This document shows, one piece after another, positions 26,441-35,971 of a stretch of 64,000 nucleotides of DNA. The stretch's first letter is position 1. Every line of letters begins with the position of its first letter. The translations under genes and the position numbers were made by a program. The stretch is taken from positions 345,456 through 409,455 of the forward strand of contig NZ_JASDDK010000003.1 of NCBI RefSeq assembly GCF_030407435.1, read 5' to 3'. The notes beneath the pieces were generated by a model. It did not search any database. It was not told the DNA's origin and saw only the letters and a list, made by a program, of their open reading frames with translations. Source of the DNA: Winogradskyella bathintestinalis (GTDB lineage Bacteria > Bacteroidota > Bacteroidia > Flavobacteriales > Flavobacteriaceae).

Positions 26441-28069
26441 TTAAACTTGCAATACTCCCATATTAAAAGGTTTTTCGATAGGTGCGTGGTTGGCCGCTTC
26501 AATACCCATAGATATCCACGTTCTTGTATCTAAAGGATCAATAACAGCATCGGTCCAAATTCGGGAAGCTGCATAATATGGAGATACTTGATCGTCGTAC
26601 CTCGATTTTATTTTATTAAATAGTTCTTCTTCTTTTTCTTTAGTAATTGTTTCACCTTTCTTTTTCAGTGAAGCTGTTTCTATTTGAAGTAATACTTTTG
26701 CGGCCGAGTTTCCACTCATTACAGCCAATTCAGCACTTGGCCATGCTGCAATTAATCTAGGATCGTACGCCTTTCCACACATGGCATAATTTCCGGCACC
26801 ATAACTATTTCCTAAAACAATAGTGAATTTAGGCACCACGGAATTGCTCACCGCGTTCACCATTTTGGCACCATCCTTAATAATGCCAGAGTGCTCTGAT
26901 TTACTTCCAACCATAAAGCCTGTAACATCTTGTAGAAACACTAACGGAATTTTCTTCTGGTTACAATTAGCAATGAACCGTGTAGCTTTATCTGCAGAAT
27001 CGTTATAAATTACCCCGCCAAATTGCATTTCACCTTTTTTGGTTTTTACTAATTTTCGTTGATTAGCAACAATACCAACAGCCCATCCTTCAATTCTAGC
27101 ATAAGCTGTGATAATAGTTTTACCATAATCCTCTTTGTACTCCTCAAATTCTGAGTTGTCTACTAAACGCTTTATGATGTCTTTCATATCATATTGATCC
27201 GCTCTACTTTTTGGTAGTAGTCCGTAGATATCATCTGGGTTTTCTTTTGGTTTCTTTGATTCAGCTCTGTTAAATCCCGCTTTTTCAAAATCACCAATTT
27301 TATCAACAATAGATCTTATTTTATCGAGAGCATCTTTGTCATCTTTAGCTTTATAATCAGTAACACCCGATATTTCACAATGTGTGGTAGCTCCGCCTAA
27401 GGTTTCATTATCAATAGATTCTCCAATGGCTGCTTTAACTAAATAACTTCCAGCTAAGAAAATACTTCCTGTTTTATCAACAATCAAAGCTTCATCACTC
27501 ATTATTGGTAAATAGGCGCCTCCAGCGACACAGCTACCCATTACAGCGGCAATTTGGGTAATTCCCATGCTACTCATTACGGCATTATTCCGAAAAATGC
27601 GACCGAAATGTTCTTTATCAGGGAAGATTTCATCTTGCATCGGTAAAAATACACCAGCACTATCTACCAAATAGATAATTGGTAATCGATTTTCTATGGC
27701 AATTTCTTGGGCACGTAAATTCTTTTTGCCTGTAATAGGAAACCACGCTCCTGCTTTTACGGTGGCATCATTGGCAACAACAACACATTGTTTACCTTTA
27801 ACATAACCCATTTTTACAACCACACCACCAGAAGGACAGCCACCATATTGTTCGTACATACCTTCACCAGCAAAAGCACCAATTTCAATAGATTTAGCTT
27901 TAGGATCGAGAAGATAATTAATCCGCTCGCGAGCCGTCATTTTACCTTTACTGTGATGTTTTTCAATGCTTTTTTCGCCACCGCCTAATTTTACTTGTGC
28001 GAATCGCTTTTTAAGATCAGAGACCAATAGCTTATTGTGATCTTCGTTTTGGTTGAATTTAATATCCAT
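26441..28069 (-). CDS. Acyl-CoA carboxylase, carboxyltransferase (beta) subunit
   Basis: This protein of about 542 aa has the two crotonase-like halves of biotin-dependent carboxyltransferases: RERINYLLDP and GGVVVKMGYVKG in the first, and LVFLQDVTGFMVGS and NSYGAGNYAMCGKAYDPR in the second. Family relatives carboxylate propionyl- or methylcrotonyl-CoA in amino-acid and odd-chain fatty-acid breakdown. No biotin carboxylase or biotin carrier is adjacent. The ATG at 28069 gives the usual MDIKFNQNE start; an upstream ATG adds five residues. Confidence 0.92.
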   Translation of the reverse strand: MDIKFNQNEDHNKLLVSDLKKRFAQVKLGGGEKSIEKHHSKGKMTARERINYLLDPKAKSIEIGAFAGEGMYEQYGGCPSGGVVVKMGYVKGKQCVVVANDATVKAGAWFPITGKKNLRAQEIAIENRLPIIYLVDSAGVFLPMQDEIFPDKEHFGRIFRNNAVMSSMGITQIAAVMGSCVAGGAYLPIMSDEALIVDKTGSIFLAGSYLVKAAIGESIDNETLGGATTHCEISGVTDYKAKDDKDALDKIRSIVDKIGDFEKAGFNRAESKKPKENPDDIYGLLPKSRADQYDMKDIIKRLVDNSEFEEYKEDYGKTIITAYARIEGWAVGIVANQRKLVKTKKGEMQFGGVIYNDSADKATRFIANCNQKKIPLVFLQDVTGFMVGSKSEHSGIIKDGAKMVNAVSNSVVPKFTIVLGNSYGAGNYAMCGKAYDPRLIAAWPSAELAVMSGNSAAKVLLQIETASLKKKGETITKEKEEELFNKIKSRYDDQVSPYYAASRIWTDAVIDPLDTRTWISMGIEAANHAPIEKPFNMGVLQV

Positions 28070-28187
28070 ATGAGTTGCCCACAAAAATGGGGATCTTTTA
28101 AGGTTATAACTTATAATTTATTTGCACGAATTTACAAAACGAAACGAAGTTGCGAAAGTGAATATTTTGTTAAAATACAATACATGG

Positions 28188-28229
28188 AATTATATTCCTT
28201 GGAATATAATTGAATTTATTGTAAATTTA
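28188..28229 (+). promoter_or_regulatory. Promoter with an overlapping MarR-type operator
   Basis: A perfect inverted repeat, AATTATATTCC (28188-28198), TT, GGAATATAATT (28201-28211), covers a -33 TTG at 28199-28201. A 20-bp spacer leads to TAAATTTA (28222-28229), one base off the -7 consensus. A protein bound to the palindrome would block sigma contact. The third gene downstream encodes a MarR repressor, the likely ligand. The start codon is at 28250. Confidence 0.6.
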
Positions 28230-28249
28230 TAATAGAAAAAAAACAAAGT

Positions 28250-28780
28250 ATGAAACAAATAATAGTATTTGCTGGTAGTAATAGTTCGGATTCTATTAAT
28301 AAAAAGTTAGCCACATATGCAGCTTCATTAATAGATAATGTAACAGCGACAATTTTAGATTTAAATAATTTCAATTTACCTATCTATAGTAAAGATTTAG
28401 AAACAGAAGAGGGTATTCCAAAAAATGCAACGCGATTTTTAGAAATATTAAAAAAAGGTGATGGTATTGTACTTTCTTTAGCAGAAAATAATGGAGCATA
28501 CTCCGCCGTGTTTAAAAATTTATTCGATTGGTTATCTAGAGCAGAACAGAAAAACTGGTTGGGGAAACCTATGTTGCTAATGGCAACTTCCCCTGGAGCA
28601 AGAGGAGGGCAGTCAGTCTTACAAATGGCATTAGATCGTTTTCCTAGACACGATGCCAATATTGTTGGTCAATTTTCATTTCCATCATTCGATGCTAATT
28701 TTTCCGATGGAATGATTACTAATACAGAACTAAATGATCAATTATTAAAGGAAGTAGAACAATTTAAAAACAGTATATAA
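28250..28780 (+). CDS. NADPH-dependent FMN reductase-family protein
   Basis: This flavodoxin-like protein of 176 aa has the phosphate-binding AGSNSSDSINKKLA at the N-terminus, NFNLPIYSKDLE, SLAENNGAYSAVFKNLFDWLSR and a second conserved loop TSPGARGGQS. These match the NADPH_red/azoreductase-type family that reduces FMN or quinones. It is the first gene of the operon with GNAT and MarR genes; the operator at its promoter suggests induction by reactive or electrophilic compounds. Its ATG is 2 bp downstream of the purine-rich leader. Confidence 0.88.
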   Translation: MKQIIVFAGSNSSDSINKKLATYAASLIDNVTATILDLNNFNLPIYSKDLETEEGIPKNATRFLEILKKGDGIVLSLAENNGAYSAVFKNLFDWLSRAEQKNWLGKPMLLMATSPGARGGQSVLQMALDRFPRHDANIVGQFSFPSFDANFSDGMITNTELNDQLLKEVEQFKNSI

Positions 28781-28782
28781 TT

Positions 28783-29064
28783 ATGGAATTAAAGCATGAA
28801 GAAACTACAACTAGAAATAGATTTTATTTGGTTGATAAGGATATGGAAGTAGGCGAAATTACGTATGCCTATATGAAAGATCATATTATAGATATTAATC
28901 ATACCGAGATACACGAAAAATACCGAGGTCAAGATCTTGGCGAAAAATTAGTGGAAGCTACCGTTAATTTTGCTAGGAAAAAAGAAGTAAAAATTACAGC
29001 AAGTTGTCCATATGCCAAAAAAGTATTAGACAAGGCAGATAAATACAACGATGTGATTGCCTAA
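28783..29064 (+). CDS. Small GNAT-type N-acetyltransferase (YjdJ-like)
   Basis: This 93-aa protein has the compact GNAT core: the strand GEITYAYM, the acetyl-CoA loop HEKYRGQDLGEKLVEATVNFAR, and ASCPYAKKVL at the end. The short length fits the YjdJ/Gcn5-related single-domain group, whose substrates are unknown. It starts 2 bp after the FMN reductase stop and runs before the MarR gene, so the three are co-transcribed. Confidence 0.85.
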   Translation: MELKHEETTTRNRFYLVDKDMEVGEITYAYMKDHIIDINHTEIHEKYRGQDLGEKLVEATVNFARKKEVKITASCPYAKKVLDKADKYNDVIA

Positions 29065-29097
29065 TTTTTTAAAAAATATTGATATAATTTGGCAATA

Positions 29098-29535
29098 ATG
29101 GGAAACTTAGAGAAAGATATTAATTCAGTTTTTGAGAATAACCGTGTAAAGGCGTTATTGAATATTATATACACCGCCAATTGGATAACAAGTGCTCAAA
29201 ACGAATTTTTTAAACCTTATGGTATTTCGCCACAACAATATAACATATTAAGAATTTTAAAAGGGGCAGGCGAGCCCATTAAAGTTCAAACGATAAAAGA
29301 TAGAATGTTAGAGCGCTCTCCTAATGCAACCCGTTTAATGGATAAACTTTCTGCCAAGAACTATATTGAACGTTTATCGTCTGAACAAGACAGGCGTGTA
29401 GTGAAAATTACAATTACAAAGCAAGGGCTTGCATTATTGGAGTCAATTCCTAAACATTTAAATAAAGATTTACTTCAAAATTTAACGGAAAGTGAGGCTG
29501 AACAATTAAGTAATCTATTAGATAAAATGCGATAG
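29098..29535 (+). CDS. MarR-family transcriptional regulator
   Basis: This 145-aa winged-helix protein has a helix-turn-helix QQYNILRILKGAG, IKVQTIKDRMLERSPNATRLMDKL, and a basic wing SEQDRRVVKITIT. The ATG at 29098 is used; an upstream TTG would add three residues. It probably represses its own operon through the palindrome at 28188-28211. No cysteine is visible in the N-terminal half, so it is unlikely to be an OhrR-type thiol sensor. The signal is unknown. Confidence 0.9.
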   Translation: MGNLEKDINSVFENNRVKALLNIIYTANWITSAQNEFFKPYGISPQQYNILRILKGAGEPIKVQTIKDRMLERSPNATRLMDKLSAKNYIERLSSEQDRRVVKITITKQGLALLESIPKHLNKDLLQNLTESEAEQLSNLLDKMR

Positions 29536-29676
29536 CAAGTACATTCAAATTCACGAGTCTTACCCATCAGCTTATTTTCTATTTTAATAACCAAGAGTTA
29601 AGAAATAAAGATTTTAAGTCATAGGTTTTAAGATACATACTTTAATATTCACAATATTAACGACATTAAATATTAT

Positions 29677-30402
29677 ATGAAAAAGATAATACATAAATCA
29701 AACAGCAGAGGGTTTGCCGACCATGGCTGGTTAAAAGCCCGTCATTCCTTTAGTTTTGCGAGTTGGAATAACTTAGAGCGAATTAATTTTGGAGCGCTAC
29801 GTGTTCTAAATGATGATATAATTGCACCTAAGATGGGTTTCGGAACACATCCTCACGAAAATATGGAAATTATTACTATTCCATTAAAAGGAGTTCTAAA
29901 ACATCGTGATAACATGAATAACGATTGGCAATCTGTAAACCCTGGTGAAGTACAAGTAATGTCGGCAGGTACAGGAGTTCAACACTCTGAAATTAATGGA
30001 TCAAATACCGAATCTTTGAGTTTATTTCAAATTTGGATCATTCCACAGAAACAGAATGTTGAGCCACGCTATGCTCAAAAAATGTTTCATGCTGAAGATC
30101 GTAAAAATAAATTTCAAACGTTAGTCACTTCTTTCGACGATATTGAAGAAAAAAGTTTGAAAATTCATCAAGATGCAAAAATTTCTAGATTAGATTTATC
30201 AGAGGGAAAGACCATAACATATACCTTAAAAAGTGACAATCATGGCGTATATATGATGCTCATTTCTGGAGAAATCGTTTTAGATAAGGAAAATTTTGAA
30301 ACCAAAGATGCTATTGGAATTTTTAAAACAGATAATTTCAAATTTTCAGCTATAACTCAAAGTGAATTACTGTTTATTGAAGTTCCTATGATAAAATTAT
30401 AA
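29677..30402 (+). CDS. Pirin family protein
   Basis: This bicupin of 241 aa has the N-terminal SRGFADHGWLKARHSFSFA, the metal-binding loop FGTHPHENMEI and the second ligand pair in GTGVQHSE. Bacterial pirins are iron-binding; some show quercetinase activity and some modulate central metabolism. The role here is unknown. It stands 141 bp after marR on the same strand, so it may belong to the same stress unit. Confidence 0.93.
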   Translation: MKKIIHKSNSRGFADHGWLKARHSFSFASWNNLERINFGALRVLNDDIIAPKMGFGTHPHENMEIITIPLKGVLKHRDNMNNDWQSVNPGEVQVMSAGTGVQHSEINGSNTESLSLFQIWIIPQKQNVEPRYAQKMFHAEDRKNKFQTLVTSFDDIEEKSLKIHQDAKISRLDLSEGKTITYTLKSDNHGVYMMLISGEIVLDKENFETKDAIGIFKTDNFKFSAITQSELLFIEVPMIKL

Positions 30403-30483
30403 GAGAAGCATTACAATTAGTGATGTTTTTTTTATTTAAAATACGATATTTGTAGTTCAACTAAAAATTAAAAGTTTACGAAT

Positions 30484-30666
30484 ATGGCAATGAATAAAAA
30501 TACAGTACTGTCTTGGGCCACATGGATAATGATTTTTGTGGGATGCGGATTAATTGCTCTAGGCGCCTTTAGATACGATGATGTCGCCGGTTGGGGATTT
30601 GCTGCTGTAGGCGGTGGTTTTTTCTGTATTGCATGGGTTTTTAATGCACTAAAAGGACGAGTTTAA
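30484..30666 (+). CDS. CAL67264 family small membrane protein
   Basis: This 60-aa protein has two hydrophobic segments separated by the conserved FRYDDVAGWGFAAVGGGFF and ends WVFNALKGRV. I recognise it from memory as the flavobacterial CAL67264 family, whose function is unknown. A partial -7 element (GATATTTG, 30445-30452) lies upstream without a good -33. Confidence 0.8.
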   Translation: MAMNKNTVLSWATWIMIFVGCGLIALGAFRYDDVAGWGFAAVGGGFFCIAWVFNALKGRV

Positions 30667-30850
30667 AACCTTAGTAATGGAGGACTTATTAAAATTGAAA
30701 TAAATGATTTTTTAAATTAAAAATTTGAGTTTTATAAATGGTAGCATTCAAAACTCAAGAAGGAGTGAGACAAAGGTTCGCATCAAAATACCAAGCATTG
30801 ATGGGATTAATGATAATGACGTAACAAACTACAATTAAGAACAAAAAGCA

Positions 30851-32542
30851 ATGAGTGACGATAAAAAAGTAATTTTCGCAATGTCTGGTCTAACAAAGAC
30901 CTTTTCTGGAGCAAATACTCCTGTGTTAAAAAATATATATCTAAGTTTCTTCTACGGCGCAAAAATTGGAATCCTCGGACTTAATGGGTCGGGAAAATCT
31001 ACTTTGCTTAAGATTATTGCGGGTGTAGATAAAAACTATCAAGGTGATGTTGTCTTTCAACCTGGTTATACCGTAGGTTATTTAGAACAAGAGCCTCAAT
31101 TAGATGATGAGAAAACTGTAATGGAAGTGGTGCGTGAAGGTGCCGCTGAAACCGTTGCTATTCTCGATGAATATAATAGTATTAATGATCAATTTGGCTT
31201 AGAAGAAGTGTATAGCAATCCAGATAAAATGGAAAAGCTAATGAACCGTCAGGCTGAGCTTCAAGATCAGATAGATGCTGCCGGGGCATGGGAGTTAGAT
31301 ACCAAGCTAGAAATTGCAATGGATGCACTGCGCACGCCAGAAGGCAGTAAAAAAATTGGTGTACTCTCTGGTGGTGAACGTCGCCGAGTAGCATTGTGTC
31401 GTTTGTTATTACAAGAACCAGATGTATTATTATTGGATGAGCCTACCAACCACTTAGATGCAGAATCTGTACATTGGTTAGAGCATCATTTAGCACAATA
31501 TAAAGGAACTGTTATTGCTGTAACACACGATAGATATTTCTTAGATAATGTTGCGGGCTGGATTTTAGAACTCGATAGAGGCGAAGGGATTCCTTGGAAA
31601 GGTAATTATTCATCTTGGTTAGATCAGAAGTCTAAACGAATGGCTCAGGAAAGCAAAACAGCTTCTAAAAGACAGAAAACCTTAGAACGAGAGCTAGACT
31701 GGGTTCGTCAAGGATCTAAAGGAAGACAGACCAAACAGAAAGCTCGTTTAAAGAATTATGATAAATTAATGAGTCAAGATCAAAAACAACTTGACGAGAA
31801 GTTAGAAATATATATCCCAAACGGGCCGCGATTAGGAACCAATGTAATTGAAGCTAATGGTGTTGCTAAAGGGTATGAAGATAAATTATTATATGATGAC
31901 TTAAATTTCAATCTTCCTCAGGCAGGCATTGTTGGAGTTATTGGCCCAAATGGTGCTGGTAAAACTACTATTTTTAGAATGATAATGGGAGAGGAAACGC
32001 CAGATAAAGGAGAATTTAAGGTTGGTGAAACAGCGAAAATCGCATATGTTGATCAAAAGCACTCTAATATAGATCCTGAGAAAACTATATGGCAAAACTT
32101 TAGCGACGAACAAGAGTTAGTAATGATGGGAGGTAAAGAAGTAAATTCTAGAGCCTACTTAAGTCGATTTAATTTTTCGGGTGGTGAACAAAATAAAAAA
32201 GTGAAATTACTTTCGGGTGGTGAGAGAAACCGTTTGCATTTAGCAATGACACTTAAAGAGGAAGGTAATGTGTTACTTTTAGATGAGCCTACTAATGATT
32301 TAGATGTCAATACGTTACGCGCTCTAGAAGAAGGTTTAGAAAATTTTGCTGGTTGCGCCGTTGTTATTAGTCACGATAGATGGTTCTTAGATAGAATCTG
32401 TACCCATATTTTAGCTTTTGAAGGGAACTCGCAAGTGTATTTCTTTGAAGGAGGATTTAGTGAATATGAAGAAAATAAGAAGAAACGTTTGGGTGGAGAT
32501 TTGATGCCTAAGCGAATTAAATATAAAAAGTTGGTGCGATAA
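30851..32542 (+). CDS. ettA: Energy-dependent translational throttle protein EttA
   Basis: This ABC-F protein of 563 aa has two nucleotide-binding domains. Walker A motifs are GLNGSGKST (N) and GPNGAGKTT (C), with signatures LSGGERRRVAL and LSGGERNRLHL and Walker B LLLDEPTN in both. A long charged linker of the EttA type joins them. There is no membrane domain. It binds the ribosomal E site and gates elongation in response to the ATP/ADP ratio. Confidence 0.95.
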   Translation: MSDDKKVIFAMSGLTKTFSGANTPVLKNIYLSFFYGAKIGILGLNGSGKSTLLKIIAGVDKNYQGDVVFQPGYTVGYLEQEPQLDDEKTVMEVVREGAAETVAILDEYNSINDQFGLEEVYSNPDKMEKLMNRQAELQDQIDAAGAWELDTKLEIAMDALRTPEGSKKIGVLSGGERRRVALCRLLLQEPDVLLLDEPTNHLDAESVHWLEHHLAQYKGTVIAVTHDRYFLDNVAGWILELDRGEGIPWKGNYSSWLDQKSKRMAQESKTASKRQKTLERELDWVRQGSKGRQTKQKARLKNYDKLMSQDQKQLDEKLEIYIPNGPRLGTNVIEANGVAKGYEDKLLYDDLNFNLPQAGIVGVIGPNGAGKTTIFRMIMGEETPDKGEFKVGETAKIAYVDQKHSNIDPEKTIWQNFSDEQELVMMGGKEVNSRAYLSRFNFSGGEQNKKVKLLSGGERNRLHLAMTLKEEGNVLLLDEPTNDLDVNTLRALEEGLENFAGCAVVISHDRWFLDRICTHILAFEGNSQVYFFEGGFSEYEENKKKRLGGDLMPKRIKYKKLVR

Positions 32543-32563
32543 TAGAGCCCATTCAGATTTTAC

Positions 32564-32596
32564 AAAAAAGAGCTGACATTATGTTGGCTCTTTTTA
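32564..32596. terminator. Bidirectional terminator between ettA and convergent small genes
   Basis: AAAAAGAGC (32565-32573) pairs with GCTCTTTTT (32587-32595), and partial pairing of TGACA with TGTTG extends the stem. A- and T-runs flank both sides, so it can serve both strands. It overlaps the stop codon of the minus-strand gene. Confidence 0.75.
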
Positions 32597-32803
32597 TTTA
32601 TTATAAACATGATCCGCTTTCATGTAATATTTATTTTGTACCTCTAAGTTGTCTAACGTTCTAAAATTAGTATCAAAATTATCCAATTCTTCTTTAAGAG
32701 TTGTGTCGTGTTCATGAGCATATAGATCAGATTTACTATAAATGATGTATATGATGAAAAATATAAAAAACGGGATTAATAATAAATAAGACATTTCAAG
32801 CAT
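32594..32803 (-). CDS. Small membrane protein, unknown
   Basis: This 69-aa protein has an N-terminal hydrophobic helix of about 20 residues (LLLIPFFIFFIIYIIY) followed by an acidic, soluble tail. It may start at an internal ATG at 32794. It follows the upstream small gene with no gap, so both likely come from one transcript. I do not recognise a family. Confidence 0.55.
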   Translation of the reverse strand: MLEMSYLLLIPFFIFFIIYIIYSKSDLYAHEHDTTLKEELDNFDTNFRTLDNLEVQNKYYMKADHVYNK

Positions 32804-33028
32804 TTAATGGTCTCCATAGAGATGTCCACTCGGTTCATTTTTTCTAGATTCCTCATAATCTTTATAAGCATTGGTTTGCATTAATTTTTTATTTTCTGCT
32901 TTCAGCTTATACATCTTAATTATAGCAATTAAAATAAAAACTAGAAATATAGTTGCTACCACAATTAAAATCATGGTGAGATGAGTAGTCGAGACTATTA
33001 AAGATATAGAAAACAGGTTGTTAAACAT
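32804..33028 (-). CDS. Small membrane protein, unknown
   Basis: This 74-aa protein has a long hydrophobic stretch (about residues 6-43) and a charged tail ending SGHLYGDH. It directly abuts the downstream small gene: its stop is followed at once by that gene's ATG. Such a paired layout suggests a two-component membrane complex. No family is recognised. Confidence 0.55.
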   Translation of the reverse strand: MFNNLFSISLIVSTTHLTMILIVVATIFLVFILIAIIKMYKLKAENKKLMQTNAYKDYEESRKNEPSGHLYGDH

Positions 33029-33440
33029 AATACATAGTTTAGAAATGGGTTCTATATGGCTAAGATAGAAAAATTCTCAATGTTAAATACTTAATTGTAA
33101 AATATTTACACAATTTAATTAACAATTATACCGATTAAATGATTGATTACTTCGGTAATCCACAATGTTTTTGGGAAAAAATTCAACATTCTATCGTTTT
33201 GTGCGAAAAAAAAACAAATCATTTTCACCCTTTAATTTTAAGTAAAAATTTCTATTATAGAATTTTTAAATTATTTTAATTCTGACTTCATAATACCCAT
33301 CGATTATCTTTTATATTTAAAGAAGTGTAACAATTTAAACTTTTTACCTACCTATATTTTAGAAGTAAAGTTTTTAAAGTCTTAAAAATTTACCGAAATT
33401 GTTATCCTAAAATTGTTCAACTTAATACCATAACTAAAAT
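33029..33440. other. AT-rich intergenic region, divergent
   Basis: This 412-bp stretch separates minus-strand small membrane genes from the plus-strand AAA+ cassette. It is very AT-rich with several A- and T-runs and must hold promoters in both directions, but I see no complete consensus pair. TAAAATTG near 33411 is one base off the -7 consensus without a good -33. No further coding potential or RNA gene is evident. Confidence 0.4.
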
Positions 33441-34784
33441 ATGTCTGATGATTTTGATTTATTAGAAACGAACTCCAACGATAAAACTGAAAAAGTAGAT
33501 GTTAATTGGGGAAAAGCCATAGACCAAATGAAGTCTAAATTGGCGCAAGAAGATGATCCAGAAAGTCGTCAGAAAATACTTAACGCAACATTAGATAATG
33601 TGGTGGATATGGCGGAAAAAGATAGAACGACGCTTTTAGATGCTATTAAGGATTTAACCGATTATCAAGACGAAGTTGGTATAATGTTCGAAGGTTTTTC
33701 GGCGTTAAACGCCAAAGAACAAAAAGTTATTGACGATGCTGTAAAGCGTTTAGAACGTGCTAAAGTAGAATTAGAAGACGCAAAAAATAAACCAGATACT
33801 TGGTGGAATAATCTTTGGGGACGTAAAAGTAAAATTAAAAAAGCCGAACAAGAACTTGAAAATGCGCAGAGAGAACGTGATGCATCAGATAATAAAGCAA
33901 AGGCAATGTTTCAACAACGTATTGAAACTGCTGATATACAGACTTTGTTAAATGAGTTATCTTTTAAAAGTCAAGCTGCAATAAAACGTCTAAAAGACAG
34001 GGAAATTGAAATTAAAGAAGTTGAAGAAAGTCTAAAAACAGCTATTGTAGAAGCTTCTAATAATCATACAAAAGCACTTCAAAAGAAAAAAGAAATAGAA
34101 GATAAACTCGAAGAACAATATGCACTTCTAAAACAAGCACGTCAAGCGTTAGAAGAAGTGGCGGATAAACAATCAACTGAATATTCAGATGCATTAGCTA
34201 AAGTCACCACGTTAGAGCAAAAAGTAGAGGAGCTAGAAGGTCTTAAAAATGCGTATACCACTTTGGCTGCTTCAAAAGACAGTTTCGTCCATAAGCATAA
34301 TCTTACAATTAAAGTATTGACATCGTTACGTAGTAATTTACAAACGCATCGTGCAAAATTAAAATCAGATACCGACGAGCGTCTTAAATATTATGATGGT
34401 TATGTGGTGGCTTTAAAAGCCAGAACTGACCAAGAATTTGCCGCAATCTTAGAACATTTAGGTGTTAAAACTGATGAGCATATTGGTGAAACTCTAGCAG
34501 CAATGCATACCGCCAGTGCTAAAGCTCGTCAAGAAATGATGGATAATATTCCGGTTCATGAAAAAGTAATGCAGGGAGTTTATGGAAGTTATGCCGAAGC
34601 TTTAGGGGAAATTAGAACTAAAGATGCAGCAATCCAGAAAAATTTTGCGGATCGCTATGGTATTGACATGAAAGAAATTTTTGATGAATATTATAAAGCA
34701 GATCCAAACGCACCATCTGATGGTGGAAGTAGCAATCCAGCTGGTGATCCAAATCCAGAAGCGAGTGATGACCTTTTAGGATAA
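33441..34784 (+). CDS. Coiled-coil protein, first gene of the AAA+ cassette
   Basis: This 447-aa protein has no signal peptide or membrane segment and is almost entirely helical. Long stretches rich in E, K, A and Q with heptad spacing cover roughly residues 70-290, interrupted by an unusual WWNNLWGRKSK insert near 120-130. A short acidic, Pro/Gly/Ser-rich tail ends in DDLLG. Related flavobacterial proteins have been loosely labelled microtubule-binding; that name carries no evidence here. TelA-like toxic-anion-resistance proteins are a structural alternative I cannot confirm. It may be an adaptor or scaffold for the downstream ATPase. Confidence 0.7.
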   Translation: MSDDFDLLETNSNDKTEKVDVNWGKAIDQMKSKLAQEDDPESRQKILNATLDNVVDMAEKDRTTLLDAIKDLTDYQDEVGIMFEGFSALNAKEQKVIDDAVKRLERAKVELEDAKNKPDTWWNNLWGRKSKIKKAEQELENAQRERDASDNKAKAMFQQRIETADIQTLLNELSFKSQAAIKRLKDREIEIKEVEESLKTAIVEASNNHTKALQKKKEIEDKLEEQYALLKQARQALEEVADKQSTEYSDALAKVTTLEQKVEELEGLKNAYTTLAASKDSFVHKHNLTIKVLTSLRSNLQTHRAKLKSDTDERLKYYDGYVVALKARTDQEFAAILEHLGVKTDEHIGETLAAMHTASAKARQEMMDNIPVHEKVMQGVYGSYAEALGEIRTKDAAIQKNFADRYGIDMKEIFDEYYKADPNAPSDGGSSNPAGDPNPEASDDLLG

Positions 34785-34927
34785 AATGTAGTTTTAGTAT
34801 TCAGTTGGTATTAAATACGAATTGAATACTAAGACCAACGGCAATAATATTTAATAAATTTTTTTAATACTGCCTTTCAAATATTAGAGGCCCACTGCAA
34901 ACTGAATACTGCCAACTACCAACCAAA
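34785..34927. repeat. Decayed filler with inverted repeat between cassette genes 1 and 2
   Basis: TAGTATTCAGTT (34796-34807) is repeated in inverted form as AACTGAATACT (34900-34910), and the same short words (CTGAATACTG, CCAACTACCAACC) recur. This type of filler is familiar between flavobacterial genes. No reading frame is credible. Confidence 0.5.
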
Positions 34928-35971
34928 ATGATAGTTACACCCTTAGATTCCGCAATATTAGATTCCAAAGAGCAATATGTGTTCTATCATAAAATGATAG
35001 ATTTCATATTAAAGGAACTTATAGTTGCCGTTCAACATAATAAAATTTTAAGCCAACAAGAAGTGTTGTTATTTAAGCAATACAGCGATTTATTACTTTA
35101 TTCTATTGAAGCCATGCGTATAAAATATATGTATGATGACGAGGAAAACATGAAAGTAGATTTAACCGATTCGGGCTTTCCAAATTACTTAGAATTTAGA
35201 TATTTATTCAACGATTTAGAATTACGTAAGGACTATTTAGGCAAACTAACCAGTATCGATGTTTTAAAAGAAGAGTTTTTAGATTCCTTATTGCGAAAGA
35301 AAGAACCGATTTCTAAACGTAAACTCTTTCAGGCATCATCCATCGTATATTATACCTCTGCGAAGAAAGAATATATTTTCAACCGCTTTGTGCAAGGCAA
35401 AATAATCACAGCACCAGAAGGTTCAGAAGAAGCGTTTTTAGTGAGTTGGAGTTTCTATGATGTGTCGCACAATAGACCGTACATTTGTTATATGTACTTT
35501 AATTGCGATGGTAAAAATATACAAGATTATAAAGATGAAATTTACACTGTACTTAAAAATACAGCCGATCGCGACATGAATTTAGATACCATGGCTTACG
35601 CGATCGACAAGCGTTTACCAAAAGTATTTCCGAAAAGAATAAGACGAGTAGATTTAGGGCCATTGCATAATATATTTGCTAAAGACGAAAACAAAATTAC
35701 TCATGCCATTTTACAGAGTATCGCAAATAAGGAAATTCCGTTGGAATCATTTGCAATTTCATTTAAAATAGACGAATTAAAATCTGGAAGCGAATTTAAA
35801 GAAGGTAGCTTTTTTAGTAAGCAAATCTTTCAAAGGTGGAATACGGTTTTTAGACAACGCTATCTCTTTGCACCTCATAGAATCATACAATTGTTATATA
35901 ATAAAACCCCTGAGGTTATGAATGGTTTGGCTCAAGCACCAATTCAGATTTCAGAATTAAATGTGAAATAA
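34928..35971 (+). CDS. Unknown 347-aa protein, AAA+ cassette gene 2
   Basis: The protein is soluble and mostly helical at the N-terminus (residues 1-150), with a beta-rich middle (LVSWSFYDVSHNRPYICYMYFN near 170-190). I recognise no motif. It is on the same strand 143 bp after the coiled-coil gene and 132 bp before the ATPase. Its lack of signal sequence places it in the cytoplasm, probably as a partner of the ATPase. Confidence 0.65.
   Translation: MIVTPLDSAILDSKEQYVFYHKMIDFILKELIVAVQHNKILSQQEVLLFKQYSDLLLYSIEAMRIKYMYDDEENMKVDLTDSGFPNYLEFRYLFNDLELRKDYLGKLTSIDVLKEEFLDSLLRKKEPISKRKLFQASSIVYYTSAKKEYIFNRFVQGKIITAPEGSEEAFLVSWSFYDVSHNRPYICYMYFNCDGKNIQDYKDEIYTVLKNTADRDMNLDTMAYAIDKRLPKVFPKRIRRVDLGPLHNIFAKDENKITHAILQSIANKEIPLESFAISFKIDELKSGSEFKEGSFFSKQIFQRWNTVFRQRYLFAPHRIIQLLYNKTPEVMNGLAQAPIQISELNVK

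Noticed and set aside
33441..34784. Microtubule-binding or chromosome-partitioning function for the coiled-coil proteins here and at 44163
   Set aside because: Coiled coils give spurious similarity to cytoskeletal proteins. No motif supports either role.
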